Assembly: GCF_013927005.1 (NCBI RefSeq)
Contig: NZ_CP055930.1
Location: 4,154,001 to 4,218,000 of the forward strand
Length of the DNA stretch: 64,000 nt
Direction of reading: 5' to 3'
Source of the DNA: Enterobacter sp. RHBSTW-00175
GTDB lineage: Bacteria; Pseudomonadota; Gammaproteobacteria; Enterobacterales; Enterobacteriaceae
Each line of letters opens with the position of its first letter. Within the stretch, counting starts at the first letter, position 1. The translations under genes and the position numbers were made by a program. The notes under the pieces were generated by a model that had not been told where the DNA came from, did no database searches, and worked only from the letters and a program-made list of their open reading frames with translations. Positions 40,278 through 49,385 of this stretch are shown in pieces.

Positions 40278-40860
40278 GAAAATGGTGCTTGTGCGGCTCT
40301 ATGGCAAACTTGGAGCTTTATTCGGACGTGAGCATCGTTTGTCAGTCTCATCGGTACGGGAGGCCATCAGGGCGCTCTGTATCATGCTTCCCGGCTTTGA
40401 GCGCTGGCTTGATACGAGTGAAGGACGAGGCGTTACGTACAGCGTCTTTAACGGTTCCCGTAACATAACTGCAGAAGAAATGCGCCTGAATGGTGTGCAT
40501 GATGTTATCAAGATTGCGCCGGTGATTATTGGCAGTAAAAAAGCCGGGGTATTCCAGACCATCTTTGGTGCTGTGCTGGTAGTGGTTGGCTTTGCGCTGA
40601 GTTTTACGCCAGCGGCAGTGGCTTCACCGTTCCTCTACAAAATGGGGGCTGCGATGATGCTTGGGGGCGTTGTCCAGATGCTCACGCCCAGCGGAACACA
40701 GGGCATGACGATGGACTCCGGTGATACCCGGAAAAGCTATTCGTTTGGCTCCCCAATCAACCAGTCGGCAGCCGGAAACGGCGTCAATCTTCTCTACGGT
40801 AAGCGTCTGATCGCTGGTGTTCTTATCAGCGGCGGCATCTACGCAGAAGAACAGCAATAA
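40258..40860 (+). CDS. Tail tip assembly protein I-like
   Basis: 200 residues. N-terminal ubiquitin-like part (VRLYGKLGALFGREHRLSVSSVREAIRALCIMLPGFE), then hydrophobic glycine-rich segments (FQTIFGAVLVVVGFALSF). GAGGT lies 6 bases before ATG 40258. Required for tip assembly in lambda but absent from virions. Confidence 0.9.
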   Translation: MAMNTVEKMVLVRLYGKLGALFGREHRLSVSSVREAIRALCIMLPGFERWLDTSEGRGVTYSVFNGSRNITAEEMRLNGVHDVIKIAPVIIGSKKAGVFQTIFGAVLVVVGFALSFTPAAVASPFLYKMGAAMMLGGVVQMLTPSGTQGMTMDSGDTRKSYSFGSPINQSAAGNGVNLLYGKRLIAGVLISGGIYAEEQQ

Positions 40861-40886
40861 AGCTTATCTCGCGACATGTTTAATTT

Positions 40887-40910
40887 TCCCGCACAGGCGG
40901 GATTTTTTTT
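40887..40910 (+). terminator. Hairpin before the J-like gene
   Basis: TCCCGC-ACAG-GCGGGA followed by TTTTTTTT. Confidence 0.8.
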
Positions 40911-40925
40911 GCCCGGAGTTTGCAT

Positions 40926-43900
40926 ATGGCAGTAATCAGAGGTTCGAAAGGAGGCGGTGGCGGCGGTGATAAAGGTGGCAATCGTGGTACCGAGATTGCC
41001 TCTGTAGCGTACATGAAAATTCTGCTTGCGCTGACCGAGGGGGAAGCTGCAGGAGACTTTACCGGTAAAGATATTTATCTCGATGGCACTCCACTGCTTG
41101 ATGATGCTGGCAATGAAAACTTTCCAGGTGTGACGTGGGAGTGGCGCAGCGGAACGTTGGACCAGGACTATATTGCTGGCTTCCCGGCCGTTGAGAACGA
41201 AATAAGCATCGGCACGGAACTGAAATACGGGACACCGTGGGTTAAATCCATTAACAACACCCAACTATCGGCCGTGCGTTTGCGTTTTAAATTTCCGAAC
41301 GGCGTTTATTCACTGCGCGACAGTGGTGGGAAGAATGGATATCGGATTGAGTTCGCTATCGATATTTCAACCGATGGCAGTTCCTACGTTGAATACGGTA
41401 AGGATGCAGCGGACGGTATTGCAGATACCGGGTATGAGCGGAGCTATCGAATCGACCTGCCTGCAGCGACATCCGGCTGGCAAATCCGTGTCCGACGCCT
41501 GACTGAAAATACCAGCGACGGGCGACATGCGGATACTTCTCGTATTGAGTCGATGACAGATATTGTCGATGCCAAGCTGCGCTATCCGCACACATCGCTG
41601 CTGTTTATCCAGTTCGACTCTAAGCTGTTTGACGGCAGAACGCCAAACGTCACCGTAGGAATGAAGGGAATAATCGTCCGCGTACCGGCGAATTACGATC
41701 CTGTTTCCCGTACCTACAGTGGCATCTGGGACGGAACGTTTAAGTGGGCCTGGACAAACAACCCTGCCTGGATTTTTTACGATCTTGTGCTGAACAAGCG
41801 ATACGGACTGGGAAAACGGATCACTGCGGATTTAGTTGATAAATGGACCCTGTACCAGATAGCACAGTATTGCGATGCACCTGTTTCTGACGGTGCCGGC
41901 GGGAAAGAGGCGCGGTATCTCTGCGATTTGTACATTTCTCAGCGTACCGATGCATGGACCGTGCTGATGGATTTGGCGAACATCTTCAGAGGGATGATCA
42001 GCTGGTCCAACAATCTTCTGTCGGTTGACGCGGATATGCCCCGCGAGCTGGATCCTGATTTTGTGTTCAATAAGTCGAATATAGTGGGCGCGTTTAATTT
42101 CTCCAGCACATCGGAGAAGACGAACTACTCATCAGCAATCGTCACCTACAGCAATCCCGCAAACGGCTATCAGGACGATCAGGCCAGTGCCTGGGTACCG
42201 GAAGTCTCGAACCGTTTCGGGTTTAATACCATAGAGATGTCCCGCATCGGGTGTACGCGGGAATCAGAAGCCCAGAGGCACGGGCTTTACGCTATAGAAA
42301 CGAATCGAGATGACAATGGCGTGGAATTTAAAACAGGGATGGAAGGGCGTATCCCACGTATAGGCAAGGTTATCGGCATCAATAACGCTCCATTGGTTGG
42401 TCGTGACAACGGTGGTCGCGTGGCGGCAGCCTCAGGAACGAAAATAACGCTGGACCGTATTACGACCGCGAAAGCGGGGGACACGCTTATCGTTAACCTG
42501 CCCACCGGCAAATCTGAAGGCAGGAAGGTGAAAAGCGTCTCTGGACGCGCCGTGACCGTTGAGACAGCGTACAGCGTTGCTCCAAATGCCGAATCGGCGT
42601 GGGTTCTTGACCAGCCTGATTTAGCCATTCAGCTGTTCCGCGTTAAGCGGCTTATGGTTAATTCGGATAACACGGTCACCATTAACGGCCTGCCTTACAA
42701 TCCGAATAAGTTTCCGCGCGTTGATGACGGGGCCGTGATTGAAGACAGACCCATTAGCGTTGTTCCGCCTCGCGGACAGGGGATGCCGGAAAATATCACT
42801 ATCTCCAGCGTGTACCGTGTTGAACAGGGGATAGGCATCACCACGATGGTTGTTACGTGGGATACCGTCAAAAATGCCGTTGCCTATGAGGCGCAGTGGC
42901 GTCAGAACAACGGCGACTGGATTAATGTTCCGCGCACCGGCAACACGCGCTTTGAGGTCGACGGGATTTATGCCGGTCGCTACGTGGTTAGAATCCGCGC
43001 GGTTAACGCGCTCGATATTGCCTCGCTCTGGGCTACGTCAGCCGAGACGGAGCTTACGGGTAAGGTCGGAAAACCACCGATGCCCGTGAATCTCGCTACA
43101 CAGCCTTTAGTATTTGGGATCGGTATATCCTGGGGATTTCCGACCGGGGCGCAGGACACGCAGAAGACAGAAATCCACTACAGCGCCACGGCGAACGGTG
43201 ATTCCCCGCTACTGCTGGCAGACGTGCCTTATCCCTCATCGTCCTACCAGCAGATGGGACTGCTTGCCGGAAAAACATTCTGGTACCGGGCAAGGCTCGT
43301 TGATCGCTTAGGCAACCAGAGCGACTGGACCGAATGGGTTCGTGGCCAGTCCAGCGTGGATATATCGGATATCACTGATGCAATCCTCGAGGACATCAAA
43401 GGTTCTGAAAGCTTTAAGGACCTGATCGAGGATGCCGTGGCCAGCAGTGACAAACTGGCTGAACTGACTGATGCGATTAAGGAGAATGCTGAGGGGCTGG
43501 CGGCTGCTGTAGGCTCGAACAAGCAGACGGCGGAAGCCATTATTGGCAACGCGCTGGCCATCGCTGATGTCGTTGTTCGTCAGACGGCGCAGCAGGGTGC
43601 CAACACTGCCACCTTCGAGCAGCTCCGGGAAGTGATTGCCACGGAAACGGAAGCGCGTGTTACTGACGTCACCCGGCTGGAGGCGGAAACGGCAGACAAT
43701 GCGGCAGGCATTACAGAGGTCAGGCAGGCGCTGTCCGATGAAACGCAGGCCAGGGCCACCGCAGTTGACCAGCTCACTGCCGCGACCCAAGTAATTTCCG
43801 ACAAAGCGGATGCTGCCGGACAGACCAGCTCGCAGAACAGCGCGGATATCACCAGTTTGCAGCAGGTTGTAACGGATACCACATCGTCTATGGCATCCCG

Positions 43901-44714
43901 CCTGGATGAGCTGGGAGCCAGAACCGATACGGCAAATGGCGCTATCCAGAACAACGCGATTGCGCTTATCACCAGTACGCTTGCTCAGGCGAATCAGCGA
44001 ATGACCCTGAGCGTGCAGTACGGTGACAACAAAGCCAGTATTGAACGCGTTGATAATGTCATGGCTGATGCCAGCAAAGCCGTTTCCGAATCGCTGAAAA
44101 CGCTGGACTCAAGTGCCGGTGGGAACACGGCGAACGTCACTGACCTTTCTAAAACCCTGGCTGATTTCACCCAGGCTACCGCAACGCAAATCAACTCGCT
44201 TAAGGTCACGGTTAACGGTCAACAGGCCGCTATTGTCCAGAACGCTCAGGTGTCGGCAGATATCAATAACAACCTGAATGCGATGTACAGCATTAAGGTC
44301 GCTGTTGATTCTAATAATAACCAGTACGTAGCGGGGATGGGGATTGGTGTTCAGAATACGCCAGCGGGTATGCAGACGCAGGTGCTCTTCCTGGCTGACC
44401 GCTTCGCTGTAATGACCCAGGCGGGCGGGACCGTGACTCTGCCGTTTGTTATCCAGAACGGACAGGTCTTCATAAACGATGTCCTAATTAAAGACGCCAC
44501 GATTACCCGGGCAAAACTGGCTGAAACAATCAGTTCGGTTAATTACGTTCAGGGACTGGCAGGGTTATCAATAAACTTCAGAACGGGGACGCTTGAGAAC
44601 TACGGTTCGACAACTGGCGAAGGGGCCATGAAACAAACAAACCAGACAATCAGCGTCAGGGATTCCAGTAACGTGCTGAGGGTACAGATCGGGAGAATTA
44701 CCGGTACATGGTAA
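40926..44714 (+). CDS. Host-specificity tail tip protein J-like
   Basis: 1262 residues. Glycine-rich start (GSKGGGGGGDKGG), the lambda J body (IASVAYMKILLALTEGEAAGDF, SRTYSGIWDGTFKWAWTNNPAWIFYDLV), fibronectin-III-like modules around 620-820, and a coiled-coil C-terminus (about 870-1150). It contacts the outer-membrane receptor. Cor-type exclusion downstream suggests FhuA, but the receptor cannot be read from the sequence. Confidence 0.95.
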   Translation: MAVIRGSKGGGGGGDKGGNRGTEIASVAYMKILLALTEGEAAGDFTGKDIYLDGTPLLDDAGNENFPGVTWEWRSGTLDQDYIAGFPAVENEISIGTELKYGTPWVKSINNTQLSAVRLRFKFPNGVYSLRDSGGKNGYRIEFAIDISTDGSSYVEYGKDAADGIADTGYERSYRIDLPAATSGWQIRVRRLTENTSDGRHADTSRIESMTDIVDAKLRYPHTSLLFIQFDSKLFDGRTPNVTVGMKGIIVRVPANYDPVSRTYSGIWDGTFKWAWTNNPAWIFYDLVLNKRYGLGKRITADLVDKWTLYQIAQYCDAPVSDGAGGKEARYLCDLYISQRTDAWTVLMDLANIFRGMISWSNNLLSVDADMPRELDPDFVFNKSNIVGAFNFSSTSEKTNYSSAIVTYSNPANGYQDDQASAWVPEVSNRFGFNTIEMSRIGCTRESEAQRHGLYAIETNRDDNGVEFKTGMEGRIPRIGKVIGINNAPLVGRDNGGRVAAASGTKITLDRITTAKAGDTLIVNLPTGKSEGRKVKSVSGRAVTVETAYSVAPNAESAWVLDQPDLAIQLFRVKRLMVNSDNTVTINGLPYNPNKFPRVDDGAVIEDRPISVVPPRGQGMPENITISSVYRVEQGIGITTMVVTWDTVKNAVAYEAQWRQNNGDWINVPRTGNTRFEVDGIYAGRYVVRIRAVNALDIASLWATSAETELTGKVGKPPMPVNLATQPLVFGIGISWGFPTGAQDTQKTEIHYSATANGDSPLLLADVPYPSSSYQQMGLLAGKTFWYRARLVDRLGNQSDWTEWVRGQSSVDISDITDAILEDIKGSESFKDLIEDAVASSDKLAELTDAIKENAEGLAAAVGSNKQTAEAIIGNALAIADVVVRQTAQQGANTATFEQLREVIATETEARVTDVTRLEAETADNAAGITEVRQALSDETQARATAVDQLTAATQVISDKADAAGQTSSQNSADITSLQQVVTDTTSSMASRLDELGARTDTANGAIQNNAIALITSTLAQANQRMTLSVQYGDNKASIERVDNVMADASKAVSESLKTLDSSAGGNTANVTDLSKTLADFTQATATQINSLKVTVNGQQAAIVQNAQVSADINNNLNAMYSIKVAVDSNNNQYVAGMGIGVQNTPAGMQTQVLFLADRFAVMTQAGGTVTLPFVIQNGQVFINDVLIKDATITRAKLAETISSVNYVQGLAGLSINFRTGTLENYGSTTGEGAMKQTNQTISVRDSSNVLRVQIGRITGTW

Positions 44715-44757
44715 ATACGGGGCCTCATATGAGGGCCTGATTTTTAGGGTGAAAAGT

Positions 44758-45072
44758 ATGGCTGAATACGGTGTTCAAACATGGGACGCGTCCGGCAAGG
44801 TTAACAACTACGGCATCAAACCAGTCAGTGTGAGTGGCACTCTCCAGCTGGCCGTTAACCAGAAAACAGGCTCTTATTCCGTGCCACTTCCCCCGGGCTG
44901 TAAGCTGACTTATTTCCAGATCATGAATGATGATCAGTGGGGAACGGGGCGGCGAAAGGTCACCCTCTCAGGGGGTACCGCAACTGTTTCGGCGGCCGGT
45001 GATACTGACTACTCAGCTGGAACGGAGCCCGCGGCTGCGGCTTATTTAATTTTCCAGATAGAGAAGGTTTAA
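44758..45072 (+). CDS. Tail-associated protein, 104 aa (DUF6453-like)
   Basis: Starts MAEYGVQTWDASGKVNNYGIKPVSV behind AGGGTG. Shares the pattern YGVxxWDASG with the next gene, whose middle reads YGLAVWDASGTLILT. Likely a small beta-structured tip or fibre accessory protein. Function not established. Confidence 0.65.
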   Translation: MAEYGVQTWDASGKVNNYGIKPVSVSGTLQLAVNQKTGSYSVPLPPGCKLTYFQIMNDDQWGTGRRKVTLSGGTATVSAAGDTDYSAGTEPAAAAYLIFQIEKV

Positions 45073-45744
45073 ATGGCGCAGTATGGGGTTTTACTGGCGA
45101 CAACGAGCGGTGAAGTGTGGGTGACATCAAACAGCACACCCATCGCATTACAGGCTCGCAAAACGGCTGCTTTGCAAGGTACATCGGGGTTTAACACCCA
45201 GGTTACGCATACTTTCACCGCGGGTCAGCCGGTTGTGGCTTTTGTCCATTGCACGGTCGAAGTGGAGATCACCCAGAAGATTAGCGGAAACACAATCACC
45301 GTCGATTTTCTCAGACCAGGGGGGACGGGTACGGCCTATGTGTACTTTTTCTCAATCTTCCCGCAGACAAAACCGGATTATGGCCTGGCCGTCTGGGATG
45401 CTTCAGGGACGCTGATTTTAACAAACGAGACACGCACACTGAGTGACGTAGTCACTCTCGGCACCGCGGGGGTAGATGCCAGCTCAGGCTATAACATCAA
45501 TACAACCAGGGCGGGGAAATGGGCCTGTATGCCTGTGATGCTCGGGCTGATCACCGGGGTAATTTCATCGGGAGGGCAGCCCCTGCCGTACGCAGCAATA
45601 TACAAGAGCATGGCAAAACTTGAAGGCAGCAATACGCGTATTTACGCCCGGCCGCAGACGACACCCACTGGAAGTCTTCAAAATGTCGCGTACTCAAACA
45701 TGAGAAACGTGATTATGGCCATCAACTGCGAAAACTATGATTGA
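45073..45744 (+). CDS. Tail-associated protein, 223 aa (DUF6453-like)
   Basis: Begins MAQYGVLLATTSGEVWVTSNS directly after the previous stop. Two beta-rich halves, the second repeating the WDASG word of the 104-aa neighbour. Probably part of the tail tip or fibre attachment. It ends at a perfect palindrome (TTGATCGTTT..AAACGATCAA, 45741..45761). Confidence 0.65.
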   Translation: MAQYGVLLATTSGEVWVTSNSTPIALQARKTAALQGTSGFNTQVTHTFTAGQPVVAFVHCTVEVEITQKISGNTITVDFLRPGGTGTAYVYFFSIFPQTKPDYGLAVWDASGTLILTNETRTLSDVVTLGTAGVDASSGYNINTTRAGKWACMPVMLGLITGVISSGGQPLPYAAIYKSMAKLEGSNTRIYARPQTTPTGSLQNVAYSNMRNVIMAINCENYD

Positions 45745-45852
45745 TCGTTTTAAACGATCAATAACGGATAATTGATCTATCGAATCAATTATATCCCACT
45801 GATTCATATTGCTATTGTGTCTCTTCATGAATACCCCTGGGATATCATAAAT

Positions 45853-46086
45853 ATGAAAAAGCTAATTTGCTGCCTGGCTGCGGTTATCTTGCTGTCCGGC
45901 TGCACTGGCGTTCTTGAGAGACAGCAACCCGTATGCACAGGAACGGCCATGATTGGCGGGCAGGAAAATACCGTGCAGATTTATGGCGTCCGAAAACAAA
46001 ATAATCAGACGCAGTATCGTGCCGGATACCCCTTCAACTGGAACTGGATGAGTGCAAACACGTTCACCAGTACCACCTGTAAATAA
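45853..46086 (+). CDS. cor: Superinfection exclusion lipoprotein Cor
   Basis: 77 residues from ATG 45853. Lipoprotein signal with lipobox LLSGC (MKKLICCLAAVILLSGC), mature part with QQPVCTGTAMIGGQENTVQIYGVR and YRAGYPFNWNWMSANTF, the pattern of Cor from N15, phi80 and mEp167. Cor inactivates the FhuA receptor in lysogens and on released virions. The gene has its own AT-rich upstream region (45745..45852) and a terminator, as a moron should. The RBS is weak. Confidence 0.88.
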   Translation: MKKLICCLAAVILLSGCTGVLERQQPVCTGTAMIGGQENTVQIYGVRKQNNQTQYRAGYPFNWNWMSANTFTSTTCK

Positions 46087-46104
46087 ACCATTCTGATTAA
46101 TATC

Positions 46105-46128
46105 AACCCCGCCCCGGCGGGGTTTTTT
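46105..46128 (+). terminator. Terminator after cor
   Basis: AACCCCGC-CCCG-GCGGGGTT followed by TTTTA. Confidence 0.85.
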
Positions 46129-46144
46129 ATTGCGTGGAGAAAAT

Positions 46145-47305
46145 ATGATTTACACAACAGGCACAATTGCGATCAGCGGCAATACACTTACCGGAACGGG
46201 TACAGCCTTTAATGCTGCGGGCTCGCTTATCCGCAACGGATGCACTGTCATCGCGCTGACCAGTCCCGCCCAGGTATTCCAGATTACCGCTATCGGCGGG
46301 GCAACCAGTCTCACCGTGACACCTGCGGCAAGCCCTGCCATCCCTGCGGGGACGAAGTATTCGATTTTGCTTAGCGACAGCCTGAGTGTGGATGGCCTGG
46401 CGCAGGATATTGCTGAAACGTTCACGATGTACCAGCGTTACATGAGCGGTTTCGCTGATGTAATGAACGGTACTACAGACGTCACCATCACGATTAACGG
46501 CGTAGCTGTCACGGTACCGGGTCAGAAATCACTGGCGAAGAAAGGGGCAAACAGCGACATCACCAGCCTTTCCGGGCTGACTACCGCGCTCAGCGTTGGC
46601 CAGGGTGGCACTGGTGCGAAAACCAAGGAAGACGCTCGCACAAACCTTGGTTTAGGAAGTACTGATTCGCCGACCTTCTCTTCCATCGAATTATCAGCCG
46701 CATCGCCATTCCTCGATTTTCATTACGGCTCTACCAGTAATGATTATTCTGCAAGACTATGGGCATCAGGAACCACAAGCCTGGAACTGAAAGGCGGCAC
46801 AGGTGGCGGAACGGGCATACTTCAGGTTGAAGGCGGTTATCAGTGTCGTTCCGGGACAAAAGGCAGTTACAGTGCGAGTGCGTTTAACATGCTCTGGACC
46901 AGTGGGGCTATGCGTCTTTATGTCGACACCAGTGACGTTGGTGCGATCACCGTTACTTCATCGGACCGGGAGCTGAAAGAGAATATCGTCTATCAGACCG
47001 ACCGGGAAAAGGCAGCAGATGAAGTGAGCAGATGGCAGGTTGCTCTCTTCGATATGAAAGCCAGGGGAGTTCTCGATAAGAAACCGGGGCAGCTCGGCTT
47101 CATCGCTAACGACATGAAGGAGATCTCCCCTGAGGTTGTGAAAGGTACGGGCCTGCCTGCCGGGATTAACCTCGAAAGCGACGATCTCTCTGGCATGTAC
47201 TATCTTGACCCAATGGCAGCTATCGCAAAACTGACCCTGACTATCCAGCATATGCAAGGGGAGCTGGTGGAGTTGAAACAGCTGCTTAATACACAGAAAC
47301 CCTAA
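46145..47305 (+). CDS. Tail fibre with C-terminal S74 chaperone domain
   Basis: 386 residues. The N-terminal 167 residues form the attachment part (TTGTIAISGNTLTGTGTAFNAAG, DGLAQDIAETFTMYQRYMSGFADVM). A Gin-type crossover site lies at 46635..46660 in TNLGLGS. The variable C-terminus ends with a peptidase S74 auto-chaperone (SSDRELKENIVY, LGFIANDMKEISPE, DPMAAIAKLTLTIQ), which trimerises and cuts itself off. ATG 46145 follows GGAG. The hairpin GGCAGA-TAGC-TCTGCC near 47320 may end the transcript; the rest of the gap to the IS is empty. Confidence 0.9.
   Translation: MIYTTGTIAISGNTLTGTGTAFNAAGSLIRNGCTVIALTSPAQVFQITAIGGATSLTVTPAASPAIPAGTKYSILLSDSLSVDGLAQDIAETFTMYQRYMSGFADVMNGTTDVTITINGVAVTVPGQKSLAKKGANSDITSLSGLTTALSVGQGGTGAKTKEDARTNLGLGSTDSPTFSSIELSAASPFLDFHYGSTSNDYSARLWASGTTSLELKGGTGGGTGILQVEGGYQCRSGTKGSYSASAFNMLWTSGAMRLYVDTSDVGAITVTSSDRELKENIVYQTDREKAADEVSRWQVALFDMKARGVLDKKPGQLGFIANDMKEISPEVVKGTGLPAGINLESDDLSGMYYLDPMAAIAKLTLTIQHMQGELVELKQLLNTQKP
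46635..46660 (+). other. Invertase crossover site 1 (gix/hix-like)
   Basis: 26 bp centred on TT (46647-46648) with inner dyad AAACC-TT-GGTTT and right half-site GGTTTAGGAAGT. The right half is identical to that of site 2 read on the minus strand. Zero frame across the site: AAC CTT GGT TTA GGA AGT. Confidence 0.8.
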
Positions 47306-47419
47306 AATTGCTCACCAGGCAGATAGCTCTGCCTAGTATTTGAGTCATTTACATTAGCTCAGATTTGACCTAACACAGCTATGGCAGAGAGCCAAACCTA
47401 ATCTGACAGACAGCTTTGT

Positions 47420-48643
47420 GCTGTGAGTTCAATGGGTCGATGCAACGCTATCCTTAATCAAGGGGGTGTTGCCATGAAACGAAGAACGCGTATTAACTAC
47501 ACGCCAGAACAGAAAGCGATTATCTGGGACAGGTACAAGCAAGGTGATTCCCTGCATGATATCGCCAGAATGTTCGACCGATATCATTCTTCTATTATGC
47601 CCACTATCCACCAGACTGGTGGATATCGTCCCCCTGTCCGAAAACGGCATCCGTTAGCTCTTTCACTTGATGAAAGAGAGGAAATATCCAGAGCGCTGGT
47701 AGCAAAAATCAGCATCAGGGCGATCGCAAACAAGCTATCGAGAGCCCCCTCAACGATTAGCCGCGAGATCAAGAGGCACGGTGGTACAAAACAATACCGT
47801 GCATCAAAAGCGGATACTGCTGCGTGGGAAAATGCTCTGAGACCAAAACCTTGCAAGCTAATTGAAAGACCCACACTGTGTAAAATCATCGCAGAGAAGA
47901 TGCATCAGGACTGGTCGCCGGAACAAATCGCCGGTTGGCTGAAACGCTGTTATCCGGATAATCAGGAAATGCATGTGTCACACGAAACGATATATAAAAC
48001 GCTTTTTATACAAACCCGGGGTGCATTAAAAAAAGAACTGCAGCAATGCCTCAGAAGCGGAAGAGTCGTGCGTAGATCCAGAACATCATCCCTTAAAGGG
48101 AAAGGATTAGGGTCAATCCCGGATACGATTTCTATCAGCGAAAGGCCACCTGAAGCCGCTGACAGAGCCATACCAGGTCACTGGGAGGGTGACCTGATCC
48201 AGGGCTCTAAAAACTCCTATATCGTCACCCTCCTAGAACGTCATTCCCGTTTTGTTATGCTGGCCAAGGTCAGGGACAACAAGACCATAACGGTTATATC
48301 TGCTCTCATCAAACAAGCCCGGGAATTACCTGCTGAGCTTTATAAAACATTAACATGGGACCGGGGCGCTGAAATGACCAGCCACACCCGGTTTACTGTA
48401 GCCACAGATATTCAGGTTTACTTCTGCGATCCTCAATCCCCTTGGCAACGCGGCTCCAATGAAAATACAAACAGATTGCTCAGGCAGTATTTTCCAAAAG
48501 GAACTGACTTATCGGTTCACAGCCAGCAAAGACTAAACAGTGTTGCCAGGCAGCTCAACGAGAGGCCAAGAAAAACGCTAGACTATGAATCACCCGCAGA
48601 GCGTTTTAACCAATGTGTTGCATCCATCGGTTGAACTCACAGC
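47420..48643 (+). mobile_element. IS30-family insertion sequence
   Basis: 1224 bp. 27-bp imperfect terminal inverted repeats at 47420..47446 and 48617..48643 share GCTGTGAGTTCA at the tips and GATGCAAC at the inner ends. One transposase gene fills the element. The flanking bases do not show a matching 2-3 bp target duplication. Confidence 0.88.
47474..48634 (+). CDS. IS30-family transposase
   Basis: 386 residues. N-terminal helix-turn-helix regions (NKLSRAPSTISREIKRHGG, the IS30 signature) and the DDE catalytic core: GHWEGDLI, TWDRGAEM and SPWQRGSNENTNRLLRQYFP. GGGGGTG before ATG 47474. Full length, no frameshift seen, so probably active. Confidence 0.93.
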   Translation: MKRRTRINYTPEQKAIIWDRYKQGDSLHDIARMFDRYHSSIMPTIHQTGGYRPPVRKRHPLALSLDEREEISRALVAKISIRAIANKLSRAPSTISREIKRHGGTKQYRASKADTAAWENALRPKPCKLIERPTLCKIIAEKMHQDWSPEQIAGWLKRCYPDNQEMHVSHETIYKTLFIQTRGALKKELQQCLRSGRVVRRSRTSSLKGKGLGSIPDTISISERPPEAADRAIPGHWEGDLIQGSKNSYIVTLLERHSRFVMLAKVRDNKTITVISALIKQARELPAELYKTLTWDRGAEMTSHTRFTVATDIQVYFCDPQSPWQRGSNENTNRLLRQYFPKGTDLSVHSQQRLNSVARQLNERPRKTLDYESPAERFNQCVASIG

Positions 48644-48706
48644 CAGAAGCGGACGTTCGCAATTTATTTAAATGCATCGCACAGCAAAATTCTTTTACCA
48701 GCAACT

Positions 48707-49255
48707 TCATCCCTTACAAGGGTCATGACGGATAAGACGCTCGCGGCAAACATCCAGAATTTCGTCAGCAAGAGCGGAATTATCTGGGCAGGCGCGAGAC
48801 AGCACCAGGGCACCAACAAGATGCGCGATGGTATTTATCAGGTCAGCGCGCGTGCCGTTTTCAGTTCCTAAAACTTCCAGTTGCCGTTCAATTCCGGCTG
48901 CAAACGTCTCTTTGATTGACTCAGATTGACGAGCTGCATCAGTACCCAGAGCCGACATCACGCAGCCTTTTCCCATGTCATCACGATGTTGTCGGGAGAG
49001 ATAATATTCAATAAATTTTTCCCTATTAGCACCCTCCGTTTTTTCTGCAGATCGCGTAAAACCGGAGTTCATGGCTTCAGACAGTAAATCAGCCTTGGAA
49101 CCAAAGTGCTTATAAAAGCCACCGTGAGTTAATCCTGCCTCAGACATCAGTTCCGATATCCCGATACCATCGTAACCGCGCTCACGAAAAAGTTCTGATG
49201 CCGTTTCAACAACTCGTATCCTGTTCTCGCGAACCTGTTCTTTTGACACTTTCAC
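48707..49255 (-). CDS. TetR/AcrR-family repressor
   Basis: 182 residues. N-terminal helix-turn-helix (ISELMSEAGLTHGGFYKHFGSKADLL) and a ligand domain with CVMSALGTDAARQ. It is divergent from the flavin oxidoreductase gene, with a doubled palindrome between them, so it should repress both itself and the oxidoreductase cluster. Cys residues in the ligand domain could sense electrophiles, as in NemR; that is inference. Confidence 0.88.
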   Translation of the reverse strand: MKVSKEQVRENRIRVVETASELFRERGYDGIGISELMSEAGLTHGGFYKHFGSKADLLSEAMNSGFTRSAEKTEGANREKFIEYYLSRQHRDDMGKGCVMSALGTDAARQSESIKETFAAGIERQLEVLGTENGTRADLINTIAHLVGALVLSRACPDNSALADEILDVCRERLIRHDPCKG

Positions 49256-49291
49256 GTTTCGACCCTCTTAAAATAGAGCCTGATTATACAT

Positions 49292-49343
49292 TGATGATGA
49301 TCATAATCAAACAAGTTGACTTTTTTGATTATGATCATCATCA
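49292..49343. promoter_or_regulatory. Operator pair and promoter between tetR and the flavin oxidoreductase gene
   Basis: TGATGATGATCATAATCAA (49292..49310) and its exact inverse (49325..49343) are separated by 14 bp. Each arm contains the smaller palindrome ATGATCAT, so two TetR-type operators are likely. TTGACT at 49316..49321 between them can serve as a -35 box for the rightward genes. Confidence 0.75.
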
Positions 49344-49385
49344 TTAAATAAACACATCGACCACCCCTTTAGCAGGCGAATAAAC

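Noticed and set aside
47306..47419. Remnant of another insertion sequence between the fibre and the IS30-family copy
   Set aside because: Imperfect inverted words (TCAGATTTGACC and AATCTGACAG) were noticed, but they are short and no transposase remnant accompanies them.
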